The notes beneath the pieces were generated by a model. The model was given only the letters and a program-made list of their open reading frames with translations. It was not told the origin of the DNA and ran no database searches. 14,333 nucleotides of DNA, taken from NCBI GenBank assembly GCA_014523665.1, contig JAATVR010000264.1, forward strand, positions 1-14,333, given 5' to 3'. The stretch comes from Nitrososphaerales archaeon TH526 (GTDB lineage: Archaea; Thermoproteota; Nitrososphaeria; Nitrososphaerales; Nitrososphaeraceae). Positions 1 through 6,734 of this stretch are shown piece after piece (positions within the stretch are counted from its first letter, which is position 1; the number at the start of each line of letters is the position of its first letter). The position numbers were made by a program, and so were the translations under genes.

Positions 1-159
1 AAAAGCAGAAACAGCTACTTCTGCCTCTCTCAACCTTGCTAAAGCTTGGTCATATTCCCGTTTTACCATAGGTCTATTTCCAACATGTTCCTCAGCACCT
101 TCAAACTTTCTTCTAAAATCTTGTATTCCTGTTGTTAATTCAGTTTGCCAATTAGACAT
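1..159 (-). CDS. Partial gene, predicted helical/coiled-coil protein (C-terminus beyond window)
   Basis: The minus strand reads open from an ATG at 157-159 to the left edge, giving 53 residues that begin MSNWQTELTTG. The rest is rich in Glu, Arg, Lys, Ala and Leu (for example ALARLREAEVAVSAF), which suggests helix or coiled coil. No signal peptide or membrane segment is visible and I do not recognise the family. The start is supported by a TATA box at 184-193, about 25-35 bases upstream, as expected for a leaderless archaeal transcript. The C-terminal part is outside the window, so the function stays unknown. Confidence 0.6.
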   Translation of the reverse strand, partial: MSNWQTELTTGIQDFRRKFEGAEEHVGNRPMVKREYDQALARLREAEVAVSAF

Positions 160-183
160 TATGAATATTGCTATTGCAGTTTA

Positions 184-197
184 CTTATATAAGAGCT
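184..197 (-). promoter_or_regulatory. TATA-box promoter of the gene starting at 159
   Basis: The plus-strand sequence CTTATATAAGAGCT contains a symmetrical TATA box, CTTATATAAG, 25-34 bases upstream of the ATG at 159. The identical 14-mer occurs at 2687-2700 before the LpxD-like gene, also facing the minus strand. Confidence 0.6.
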
Positions 198-247
198 CAG
201 GTACTCTTCTTTAACGCATTTAATGTATTATATATGTGAACAAGTAA

Positions 248-382
248 TCTGTTGAAATAGATCATATAAATGGCAAAGGTAAACATGCAAAATGCATATT
301 CTGCGATGAGATGGTAGATAGTTTAACTGACCATTTGGACGCTACGCATTTGCAAGAAGGTAATACAGCGTATATAATATAG
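248..382 (+). pseudogene. Short open frame with a C2H2-like zinc-finger pattern, no start codon
   Basis: The frame is open from 248 to a TAG at 380-382 and reads ...KCIFCDEMVDSLTDHLDATH.... This is Cys-x2-Cys, nine residues, His-x4-His, with the Leu before the first His that short C2H2 fingers often have. No ATG or GTG lies upstream in frame before the stop at 245-247, so the reading frame lacks its beginning or was cut by a frameshift. It could be a relic of a one-finger DNA- or RNA-binding protein. The spacing is shorter than in the classical finger, so metal binding is inference. Confidence 0.35.
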
Positions 383-388
383 GAATTG

Positions 389-623
389 ATGATGATACGA
401 ACAGAACAGATGGAAAATAAGATTACGCAATTACAGAGTAAAGCGCTAAATCATCCAAATAGGATAAGCCAAACCTGAAGAAGTGACTGAATTACGCTTT
501 ATAGGTTTGAAATTTGAGCCTTCAGATATTCACTGTCAATTTCATGAAACCATGCTTGCTGAACCAGATCGCGGTGGATATGGCTATTCCGCTATCTATT
601 GCTGCATTTGTCATTCTATCTAG
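389..623 (+). pseudogene. Small Cys/His-containing protein gene broken by a frameshift
   Basis: An ATG at 389 opens a 29-codon frame (MMIRTEQMENKITQLQSK...) that stops at 476-478. A second frame open from 468 continues with KPEEVTELRFIGLKFEPSD, then IHCQFHETML, and ends IYCCICHSI before a TAG at 621-623. The frames overlap at 468-478 and join with one extra base, so they look like one ~75-residue protein. Cys and His in HCQFH and CCICH suggest a metal site. A TATA-like stretch lies at 371-380. GTG 483 could alternatively start a separate 46-residue ORF. The family is not recognised. Confidence 0.35.
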
Positions 624-692
624 ATTCTCACTATATGCCTTACCAAATGATACTGTTCAGCAATCACCAAAATTTGGATAGATCACGTATGA

Positions 693-702
693 TTTATAAT
701 AA
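693..702 (+). promoter_or_regulatory. Probable TATA box for the 725-1401 transcript
   Basis: TTTATAATAA is the best TATA-like sequence before the phosphoribosyltransferase. It would place transcription start near 725, at the first codon of the hydrophobic ORF at 725-814. Confidence 0.4.
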
Positions 703-708
703 GTAACT

Positions 709-726
709 AGCCAGGATAGCCTGGTT
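709..726 (+). other. Small inverted repeat at the presumed transcript start
   Basis: AGCCAGG and CCTGGTT flank the loop ATAG and can form a 7-bp stem with one G-T pair. It lies just downstream of the TATA box, so it may be an operator in DNA or a 5' structure in RNA. Confidence 0.35.
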
Positions 727-814
727 GTTGCTGTTATCTCTTCCTTTTGCAATTGATATTATTATCATCATCTTCGGAAATATCATCCTCATTATTATTA
801 ATCTTGGAGGCTGA
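725..814 (+). CDS. Tiny hydrophobic ORF (29 aa), possible membrane peptide or leader
   Basis: From TTG 725 the frame encodes 29 residues that are almost all hydrophobic (LLLLSLPFAIDIIIIIFG, then NIILIIINLGG) and stops at 812-814, seven bases before the phosphoribosyltransferase ATG. The ribosome-binding site of the next gene lies in its last codons, so translation could be coupled. A second 29-residue hydrophobic ORF that also starts TTG and ends Gly-Gly lies at 1312-1401. In the same frame an upstream ATG at 689 is separated from it by a TAA at 704-706. It is a candidate only, since ATT/ATC-rich DNA gives hydrophobic frames by chance. Confidence 0.3.
   Translation: MLLLSLPFAIDIIIIIFGNIILIIINLGG
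806..810 (+). promoter_or_regulatory. Shine-Dalgarno site deciding the start at 822
   Basis: GGAGG stands 11 bases before the ATG at 822, a strong match to the archaeal 16S rRNA tail, and supports that start inside a longer transcript. Confidence 0.6.
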
Positions 815-821
815 ATAGTAA

Positions 822-1289
822 ATGGAGTTCAAATCAGAAGAGATAGATGAATATACTTTCCCAGAAGAGTACTATAGTTGGGAACAAATAGAACTATTAA
901 TAAAAAGAGTTGCAAATGAAATAGTAAGGTCGAACAAAAGGTACTACGCTATTCTGGGAATTACTAATGGGGGAATCATTCCAGCAAGATTAATTGCACG
1001 TGAACTTGACATTAATCATATTTTATTTATACCCATTAGATGTAAAAAACTACATAGAGAGGAGATGCCTTCATTGTCCGAAAGCAGAAAATATCTTGTA
1101 GTCGACGATATTTACGATACTGGAAATACATTTTCTGTTGTCTCCAATGAGATAGGAAAATTTGATTGTGATTTTGCCTTTCTCATAAGAAGATTCGCAG
1201 ATAACGGTAGTGGTAGAGAGGAATATATCGGAGAGATATTGGACCATAAGAAGTGGATTGTATTTCCATGGGAACGAAAAAACGGATAA
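822..1289 (+). CDS. Purine phosphoribosyltransferase-like protein (type I PRTase fold)
   Basis: This family transfers ribose-5-phosphate from PRPP to a base, usually xanthine, guanine or hypoxanthine, in cytosolic purine salvage. Visible in the 155 residues: GITNGGIIPARLIAREL at 46-62, which fits the pyrophosphate-binding loop; YLVVDDIYDTGNT at 91-103, the classic PRPP-binding motif with the acidic pair D95-D96; and WIVFPWE at 145-151, typical of the C-terminus of Gpt-like xanthine/guanine enzymes. Length fits the compact members. The start is set by GGAGG at 806-810. Fold and PRPP binding are certain enough; base specificity cannot be read from the sequence. It sits between two tiny hydrophobic ORFs. 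Confidence 0.9.
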   Translation: MEFKSEEIDEYTFPEEYYSWEQIELLIKRVANEIVRSNKRYYAILGITNGGIIPARLIARELDINHILFIPIRCKKLHREEMPSLSESRKYLVVDDIYDTGNTFSVVSNEIGKFDCDFAFLIRRFADNGSGREEYIGEILDHKKWIVFPWERKNG

Positions 1290-1311
1290 TGTACTAGATA
1301 ACGGCATCTTT

Positions 1312-1401
1312 TTGAGTATTTTTGTAATATTTATAACATGGGGGATTAAATTTATCACTATCTTCCTCATCATTTTCGTGATGATTCAAAAGGGTGGCTG
1401 A
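1312..1401 (+). CDS. Tiny hydrophobic ORF (29 aa) after the phosphoribosyltransferase
   Basis: TTG 1312 opens 29 codons giving MSIFVIFITWGIKFITIFLI then IFVMIQKGG, a single membrane-spanning-like peptide with a Lys and Gly-Gly end. It begins 22 bases after the stop of the phosphoribosyltransferase. It has the same length, start codon type and Gly-Gly ending as the ORF at 725-814, and the two share ATC TTC and GGC TGA positions near their 3' ends. No separate ribosome-binding site is obvious. It may be a small membrane peptide or chance. Confidence 0.3.
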   Translation: MSIFVIFITWGIKFITIFLIIFVMIQKGG

Positions 1402-1519
1402 CATTCCTTACAATCTACTCATGTCCATTCAGATATTCAGATTCGAGATATTGTAGCATGAATACCGCAGTTGGACAAAGTTTGCTAGTATCTCTCTAGG
1501 AAGTACAAACAGTTTGTTT

Positions 1520-2653
1520 CTACTCCTCTATACTGATGGTATTATTATTGTCTGTATCTCTTTTAAGATTGTTCTTGATACGACTCTGTTGCCCTGCCAT
1601 CAGAAATAGCTGATTAGATCTAACTTTATGCTTTATTGATTTTGCAGGAACTCCTGCAACTATATCCTCATCATCAATATCATTTATTACAGAGGCGCCG
1701 CTACCAATGATTACCTTATTTCCAATCTTTACTTTATGTTTTATAGTTGAATTCAAACCAGTCCAGCACATATCACCAATTCTAGTACTTCCTCCTATAA
1801 TAGTCCCCGCTGTTAAGGCACAATGTCTTCCTATTTCTACATTATGAGCTATATGTACTAGAGCATCAAGCTTAGTTCCCTCCCCAATTATTGTATCAGA
1901 AAGTGAACCCCTTGCTATAGAACAATTAGAACAGATCTCTACGTTATTGCCTAGAACTACTCCTCCAATATGTGGAAATCTTTGCAGCTCCAAAGTATCC
2001 TCCAACCTCTCATATGCAAAGCCATCTGCTCCAATAACTGTTCCAGGCTGTATGATGCAATCCTTGCCAATTCTGGTATTCTGTTCTATTATTACACGAT
2101 CTCCAACAATTGTGTTATCTCCTATTATACATTTATCCCCTATCTTGGTAAAGTCACCGATAGAACAATTCTTTCCTATTCTGGCCGATTTCGATATGGA
2201 TGATGTTGGAGGAGCTGCCATAACCTTCTTATTCAGATGATTTCTCTTCTTTCTATTTCCAGAAGGAGAATAATAGATTTCGTTTATAATTTTCATAACA
2301 ACCATTCTCGGATTCTTTACAAAGATCAAACACTGTTGCTTTCCGGATCTGGGATAAACTAGGTTCTCTAGCGATTGATGACAAATAATCACCTTAGCAT
2401 TTGATTTGGAAATAGTCATAATTGCCTTTTCTGCATCATCTAAGGAACAAAATGATAAATCTTCATTTGATGCACTTTTGATATCTTTTACGCCATAAAT
2501 GCGTGTTGAATCAAAATCTTCCTTTGAGCTATAAATAGAATACTTTACCCCCAGATTTGAAAGAATAAACACAACATCAAATGATAATGGAAGTATGCCA
2601 CTATTATCACTAATATTAGTCGAATGGGCACGTTGAGAGTGACGATGTGGCAT
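1520..2653 (-). CDS. LpxD-like UDP-sugar N-acyltransferase (left-handed beta helix)
   Basis: LpxD enzymes add an acyl chain to the 3-O-acyl-glucosamine of UDP-sugars in bacterial lipid A synthesis. This 377-residue protein has a divergent N-terminal domain (about 25-130) in the place of the LpxD uridine-binding domain. Hexapeptide repeats follow from about 150 to 335 (IGKNCSIGDFTKIGDKCIIG and onward). LVHIAHNVEIG at 265-275 has H270 where LpxD has its catalytic His, GADGFAYE is at 208-215, and a VAGVPAK cap is at 332-338. The C-terminal tail is charged. Archaea lack lipid A, so the substrate is probably another UDP-amino sugar used for surface glycan or glycoprotein. The TATA box at 2687-2696 is 34-43 bases from the ATG. 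Confidence 0.85.
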   Translation of the reverse strand: MPHRHSQRAHSTNISDNSGILPLSFDVVFILSNLGVKYSIYSSKEDFDSTRIYGVKDIKSASNEDLSFCSLDDAEKAIMTISKSNAKVIICHQSLENLVYPRSGKQQCLIFVKNPRMVVMKIINEIYYSPSGNRKKRNHLNKKVMAAPPTSSISKSARIGKNCSIGDFTKIGDKCIIGDNTIVGDRVIIEQNTRIGKDCIIQPGTVIGADGFAYERLEDTLELQRFPHIGGVVLGNNVEICSNCSIARGSLSDTIIGEGTKLDALVHIAHNVEIGRHCALTAGTIIGGSTRIGDMCWTGLNSTIKHKVKIGNKVIIGSGASVINDIDDEDIVAGVPAKSIKHKVRSNQLFLMAGQQSRIKNNLKRDTDNNNTISIEE

Positions 2654-2686
2654 TTCTTAAAAGTTCGATGTACATCTACAACTTGT

Positions 2687-2700
2687 CTTATATAAGAGCT
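2687..2700 (-). promoter_or_regulatory. TATA-box promoter of the LpxD-like gene
   Basis: CTTATATAAGAGCT is identical to the 14 bases at 184-197 and lies 34-47 bases before the ATG at 2653 on the minus strand. This suggests a short leader and perhaps shared control with the gene at the left edge. Confidence 0.6.
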
Positions 2701-3070
2701 TGTTATATTATTCTCGCATTGGAAAATTACAACTAATATAGTAATCTAATAGATAGAGTGATAACTACTGGAGCCAAGAAATCTCAGAAATAAAATGATA
2801 TGTTGGGATTTTTATATTCTCTTTACTACCAAAGTCATATAAATCCAAGAATAGATTAGCATTGTCTAATAGATGTAGCTTTAGTTTTCGATCTCTAGAA
2901 ATAACAATAATTTATCACCACTTCATGGGATTTCCAAACTAACAGATAAATACAAAATAGGCTTAACTAATATAAAGTATTTTCGAAATCAATAGCATCC
3001 AATGACCTAGGACTATTATTATTTATTTTTTTTAGATCGAACACTTTTTATTTGCTCAATCTTTCTATTC
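2701..3070. other. Gene-free stretch
   Basis: This AT-rich stretch has stops in all frames at short intervals. The only notable item is a run of eight T at 3023-3030 in the surrounding ATTATTATTTATTTTTTTTAG, which could end a plus-strand transcript, but no plus-strand gene precedes it. I see no gene or clear repeat. Confidence 0.5.
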
Positions 3071-3190
3071 TCATCTTGATTTACCTTCTTTGGGAACAAA
3101 ATTATGTCCTGGTTCTAAGAACAAAATACGACGCGCTCTAAAGGGCATCATATTGTCTATGAAATATCTATACAGACGAATAAGTCTCAT
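3071..3190 (-). CDS. Small basic protein (39 aa), hypothetical
   Basis: From the ATG at 3190 the minus strand encodes MRLIRLYRYFIDNMMPFRAR followed by RILFLEPGHNFVPKEGKSR and a TGA. It has many Arg and Lys residues and a short hydrophobic patch, but no signal peptide and no known motif. A TATA-like CGCATTTATAAAAAAG (plus-strand reading, 3210-3225) lies about 27 bases before the ATG, the spacing expected for a leaderless gene. A longer frame from TTG 3265 would run through that TATA box and is less likely. The family is not recognised. Confidence 0.4.
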   Translation of the reverse strand: MRLIRLYRYFIDNMMPFRARRILFLEPGHNFVPKEGKSR

Positions 3191-3210
3191 GCAGACACGT
3201 ATAGTAATCG

Positions 3211-3223
3211 CATTTATAAAAAA
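3211..3223 (-). promoter_or_regulatory. TATA box before the 39-aa basic protein
   Basis: On the minus strand the sequence reads TTTTTTATAAATG, centred about 27 bases upstream of the ATG at 3190. Confidence 0.4.
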
Positions 3224-3310
3224 GTCAATGCTTCTTGACAAGAGCTGAGCGCTAAAGGATTGCAAACAATGGTTTTTATTTTACCATTTTTTTTGTCAAA
3301 CCTGTCATGA

Positions 3311-3610
3311 AACATCAAAAAACACAATGGTGATGCCGGACACGAACATAATCTAGTAGTAAAAGACAATGCTACTGGCCAGAATCTTTATCAGACAGGC
3401 GAGTTTACAGAATTTGAAGCAAGAAATCAGACATTTAATGAAGTAGGTGGATATACTATGAAGATACAAAGATCTGGCGCTGAACGGATACTCGTTCTTT
3501 GGGGGATATCAAATACTGATTTGTGCAAATATACTTCCTCAATTAAGAGATATCCCAAGAACTGCCGTATAGCTAATCCCACAATCCCTTTTTTATTTCC
3601 ATTGATTTGA
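3311..3610 (+). pseudogene. Relic of a secreted beta-sandwich (possibly cupredoxin-like) domain
   Basis: The frame is open from 3311 to the TGA at 3608-3610 with no early start codon. Its first half reads DAGHEHNLVVKDNATGQ, then TEFEARNQTFNEVGGY. A His-x-His-Asn-Leu pattern followed by x-TF-x-x-x-G-Y is what cupredoxin-type domains show around their first copper His. Just upstream, ATG 3270 gives a hydrophobic MVFILPFFLSNLS that then stops, perhaps the lost signal peptide. After Gly-Gly-Tyr another frame gives YYEDTKIWR and a stop, a more natural end than the nominal frame. The gene therefore looks broken at both ends. Copper binding is inference only. Confidence 0.3.
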
Positions 3611-3884
3611 CGACTTATTGAAAATCTTCAAGATCAGGATATCCTCTAGTAGCAAGTAATAACCGTCATTGCATTTGCGTATATTGTAAACCAGTATAAG
3701 TAATGGTCACATAGCGCGGAATGTATCTACATCAACTTTCTTAAACTAAGGGTTGTATGTCTTGTCTTTTGGGTCTATGCTAACCATGCTACTGCTTCTG
3801 CTACTATCATGCATGATCGAAGTATTTAGCTTTTGACGCTGGTCTTAACAATCACCGCTCAGCAACTAAATCCCACTTGCGAAC
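3611..3884. other. Gene-free stretch with short frame fragments
   Basis: Only fragments are open here. One at 3624-3698 ends with a Cys-rich RHCICVYCKPV. A minus-strand 22-codon ORF from the ATG at 3813 begins MHDSSRSSSMV. Neither has a promoter or ribosome-binding site that I can defend. Relics of decayed genes are possible. Confidence 0.35.
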
Positions 3885-3892
3885 CTTTAAAA
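3885..3892 (+). promoter_or_regulatory. TATA box of the broken membrane/coiled-coil gene
   Basis: CTTTAAAA lies 26-33 bases before the ATG at 3918, the standard distance for a leaderless archaeal transcript. Confidence 0.5.
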
Positions 3893-3917
3893 TTCTGATC
3901 ATTCCTTAAGCGGCTTT

Positions 3918-4863
3918 ATGTCTGGTCCAGACGAAAGGGAATCAGAGTTAAAGGAACTTTTGAATAAAGCAAATCGCTTACTTCAAGAAGCAATATCCAT
4001 CTGTTTATGATTTGCAGTTTCTACAGCAAAATATGTTTGTTATCCCAGTACCATTCTCAAAGGAACATAAGAACATGTTAGCACATTGCAAAGAACTTAT
4101 GGAGTATCAAACTGGAGTCTTTGGAGCAGTGGAAAGAGGCCAGATGTTAGAACGAGTCTGCAAGAGAGAGCTAATTGATTCGATGTCTAGGTTCGCTTGG
4201 AACAATAATCTCCGACGTAGCTCCAAATTAGTCATTATATATCTGGCATTCTTAGGAGCTGTTTCAGCTGTAGGATTCATTTTTCTATGGAACGCAACTG
4301 ATTCAATTGTTATAAATGATGATACCGGGAAGACTAGCTCAACTATCGAAACTTTTTATATGGAATTTGTGCAAATGGTACCAGATTCGACAGAAACAGG
4401 ATTGAGTACTATGTACTAACTGGTCATTAGTTTTTTCATCTCTCCATTATTCTGGTTATTGATCGGCGGATTCGGCCTTGTGGCATCACAGATTAGTTAT
4501 ACCTACTTCAAGGTTGACAAGCGAAGAACTCAAAGGTATGAAATTCTTTATAAGAATCTAGAAAAATTTGACAGAACTATGGAGGAAAGATTCCCAGATG
4601 AAGATTTGCGCCAATATTATGACGAGATAGAGCAAATAGAAAGAGATATTCTGGGCAGAAAAAAAGATCTACAAACTCTCAAAACTAATCTAGACAATAC
4701 TAGTCAACTAAGGGCTAAGAAAATAGAAGGCGATGTAGAAGAACTCGAAAGCAAACGAGATGAACGGAAAGAATCGTTAGAAAGAATAGAGGTTGCGCAG
4801 GAGGCCGCTAGAGAAAAGGAGTTGAATAATCTTCGTAATTCTCTTAGGGAGTTACGATCATGA
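3918..4863 (+). pseudogene. Broken membrane protein gene with coiled-coil tail (one frameshift, one in-frame stop)
   Basis: ATG 3918 starts MSGPDERESELKELLNKANR, which runs to a TGA at 4008. The overlapping frame open from 3964 continues with KQYPSVYDLQFLQQNMFVIP and, after a membrane segment at about 4225-4293 (KLVIIYLAFLGAVSAV...), meets a TAA at 4417-4419. The same frame then continues without a gap into a second membrane segment at 4420-4485 (LVISFFISPLFWLLIGG...) and a long charged coiled coil at about 4540-4860 (ELESKRDERKESLERIE). Restored, it is a ~314-residue protein with two membrane helices, a short external loop and a cytoplasmic coiled coil. The family is not recognised. One substitution stop plus one indel argues for a pseudogene over simple base-calling error. 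Confidence 0.6.
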
Positions 4864-5568
4864 GACAAATGAAAGGATTAGAGGCTAATAGGCACTAGAT
4901 TATGATTATGAATTATCATGATACGGATCAGAATATAATCTACATGTGTCAATCTTATAATTTGTTGAGTAACCAATGTAGGCATTACAAGGGATTTAAA
5001 ATACATTATCTACTGACAGCTATGGTATTTCTTTTAGTCTAAAATACAGAAAAAGGAATTCTGCTTGTAGACCATAAAATTAGGACACGGTTGAAATTTC
5101 ATACGAATCCGTTTGGCTCCAATCAATCTTGTCCCTTTTTTTGGGTCCATGTTTATAGGTCTACATCCTGGCTCAGTCCGTTTCAGAAAGTATATTTGAT
5201 TGTTTCTTTCCCTAACAAAACTGGATGATTTCACTCTGGGGTTGATTATTGATACCCTCCAGCCCGGGTATTATGGCCGCCAATATTAAGACTGGTTCTT
5301 ATTTCTAATATCGGTTAGTTGGCTACAGCTCTGCGTATAGTAGTTATAAAGACGAGTATATTCTTGACAAAGAAGCAACGTAATATAATGAATGCTTGAT
5401 GCATTTAGATTGTCATTAACGTTCTGGCACTAATAAGATAGCGAGCGAAAAATTTGGAAGCTCAAATTAGTAGAAATCATAAGCTACGTATAAGGTTCAA
5501 CAGGTTATTATACCAATCAGAAGCAACCCTGACTGGTCTATTTCTATTAGTTAGTATATATTTATTAC
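4864..5568. other. Mostly empty stretch with an ambiguous ORF pair
   Basis: A minus-strand GTG ORF at 5034-5234 (66 codons, FLKRTEPGCRPINMDPKKG) and a plus-strand frame open at 5043-5228 (ILLVDHKIRTRLKFHTNPFG) overlap each other. For the plus frame, a TATA-like GATTTAAAAT at 4992-5001 and an ATG at 5022 exist, but a TAA interrupts after six codons. Neither can be called a gene with confidence. A diverged direct repeat begins at 5401 (listed separately). Confidence 0.35.
5401..5432 (+). repeat. Diverged direct repeat, copy 1
   Basis: Begins GCATTTAGATTGTC and contains GTTCTGGCA. It matches 6635-6666 at 25 of 32 positions, and nearly all differences are transitions. The two copies stand on either side of the 5569-6594 gene pair, and each precedes a gene for a small signal-peptide protein. 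Confidence 0.5.
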
Positions 5569-5727
5569 ATGAAATTCCTACATAATAAACGGGACTCAGT
5601 TGTAGTAACAGCGCTAGTTGGAGCATTTGCGGCAACGTTGGTTATGGCTATAGTATCAATTGGGCTCTCCGAGTTAGAAAAACGTGCGTATGCGAAAGAT
5701 AACAGGAAACAGGCTATTATTCCTTAA
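5569..5727 (+). CDS. Small exported or membrane-anchored protein (52 aa)
   Basis: ATG 5569 encodes MKFLHNKRDS followed by a strongly hydrophobic VVVTALVGAFAATLVMAIVS and a short polar tail, ELEKRAYAKDNRKQAIIP. The basic start plus hydrophobic core is a signal peptide or single membrane anchor; a possible cleavage region follows Ala-Tyr-Ala. Only about 15 residues would remain outside. An AT-rich TATATATTTATTA sits directly before the ATG, too close for a leaderless start, so the exact start is uncertain. The next ORF follows in the same reading frame after three stop codons, which suggests an operon and perhaps a once-continuous secreted protein. Family unknown. Confidence 0.5.
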   Translation: MKFLHNKRDSVVVTALVGAFAATLVMAIVSIGLSELEKRAYAKDNRKQAIIP

Positions 5728-5734
5728 AGGCGGT
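5728..5734 (+). promoter_or_regulatory. Possible ribosome-binding site before TTG 5743
   Basis: AGGCGGT lies 9-15 bases upstream of the TTG at 5743 and is the main support for that start codon; a TAG at 5740-5742 prevents any earlier in-frame start. Confidence 0.4.
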
Positions 5735-5742
5735 AAGAATAG

Positions 5743-6594
5743 TTGGCTATAATCAATCGGATCTTCATGGCAACTGAAACCTGGCATAATAAGGAAGACG
5801 CCGGGACCGAGTCCAGCCTAAATCTAACGATCAACGTCAACGGCAGTGATATCCTAGATCAGAATATAGCGTTTCAGGAGCCCCTTAACTCTTACGGGCA
5901 TACGGAAAAAGGCAATGCAGGATTCACGCTGCCGATACAAATCGACTCATTTGATACAAACCTCTTGACGGATTCTTCCATCCGACTGGGCATCCGAGGC
6001 GATGATGCCTGGGCACCACAGAATGTGTTTCTTTTTGGAAGGACAGACGATAGGTCACAAGTACCCGTCCCTCTCGCCATTGAGACGGATCTTGATGTTT
6101 GGTTGAGCACAGATAACAGTGAGGGCCACCTGACAACGCCCATTCGGCTTGTCCGTTCGGGTAGAGAGATTCGGAGGGTGCTTCTTGTAATCAGTACGGG
6201 CCCAAATGATAATGACGGCACAGATGATGATATCGAACTGGAGATTCGGGGATCTGATGGTACAGAGCTTTTTAGAGAGCAATACAACGATACCCCTCAA
6301 GCCGATTTAGAGAAAAGTAGCGCAAACTATTACGCTAGGGACGTTAGGACTCCATTTACCGAATCCGATTTGCAGGGATGCAGAATCATTTTGCGGATCC
6401 TTGGAAGAGACGCATGGCATCCGTTTAGGGTATTTGTCTTCGGCTTCGATACCACCAGTGAGCAGGGACGCCCCAACACGATCATTCCACTTGCCGCTGT
6501 TTGGGACTGGTTTGCGACTGGTTCGGGCTTTATGAGCACTGATGACAAGGAAGATCCTCTTGAAGGGATTCGCGACTTGCCATTGATTTTCTAA
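5743..6594 (+). CDS. Two-repeat PLAT-like beta-sandwich protein
   Basis: The 283 residues fall into two similar halves. Half 1 (about 4-130) carries IRLGIRGDDAWAPQNVFLFG at 80-99, and half 2 (about 146-275) carries IILRILGRDAWHPFRVFVFG at 215-234. Each is followed by a similar strand, VPLAIETDLDVWLSTDN versus IIPLAAVWDWFATGSG. The order Asp/Asn-rich GTDDDIELEI strand, middle loop, then R-x-x-G-x-DAW resembles PLAT/LH2 domains, which bind lipids, ligands or partner proteins. No signal peptide is encoded, but a signal-peptide ORF precedes it in the same frame. G+C is visibly higher than in neighbours, a hint of transfer. The assignment to PLAT is by pattern only; start TTG 5743, or ATG 5767 as an alternative. 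Confidence 0.65.
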   Translation: MAIINRIFMATETWHNKEDAGTESSLNLTINVNGSDILDQNIAFQEPLNSYGHTEKGNAGFTLPIQIDSFDTNLLTDSSIRLGIRGDDAWAPQNVFLFGRTDDRSQVPVPLAIETDLDVWLSTDNSEGHLTTPIRLVRSGREIRRVLLVISTGPNDNDGTDDDIELEIRGSDGTELFREQYNDTPQADLEKSSANYYARDVRTPFTESDLQGCRIILRILGRDAWHPFRVFVFGFDTTSEQGRPNTIIPLAAVWDWFATGSGFMSTDDKEDPLEGIRDLPLIF

Positions 6595-6634
6595 AGATTG
6601 AACGAGCAACCCGATCACCTGATGCTGCTTTATT

Positions 6635-6666
6635 GCATTTAGACTATCGATGATGTTCTGGCATTA
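6635..6666 (+). repeat. Diverged direct repeat, copy 2
   Basis: Begins GCATTTAGACTATC and contains GTTCTGGCA; see copy 1 at 5401-5432. It lies 68 bases before the start of the frameshifted secreted protein at 6735. Confidence 0.5.
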
Positions 6667-6700
6667 GTGTTCGCAATGCAAACAATGAATATAAGGCATG

Positions 6701-6710
6701 CTTTTAAAGG
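6701..6710 (+). promoter_or_regulatory. TATA box fixing the start at 6735
   Basis: CTTTTAAAGG lies 25-34 bases before ATG 6735. This makes ATG 6735 (with a signal peptide) the right start and not ATG 6698, which precedes the box. Confidence 0.55.
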
Positions 6711-6734
6711 ACTTCTCCATATCAAGAGACTACG

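Noticed and set aside
600..623. CCICH could be a c-type heme site (C-x2-C-H).
   Set aside because: It lies at the very end of a frameshifted ORF with other Cys/His residues; a zinc-type site is simpler, and no signal peptide is present.
1947..2240. Plus-strand ORFs opposite the acyltransferase.
   Set aside because: Shadow of the hexapeptide-repeat coding sequence.
5892..6618. Several minus-strand ORFs of 70-131 codons opposite the PLAT-like gene.
   Set aside because: They are antisense shadows of the intact, internally repeated plus-strand gene and have no promoters.
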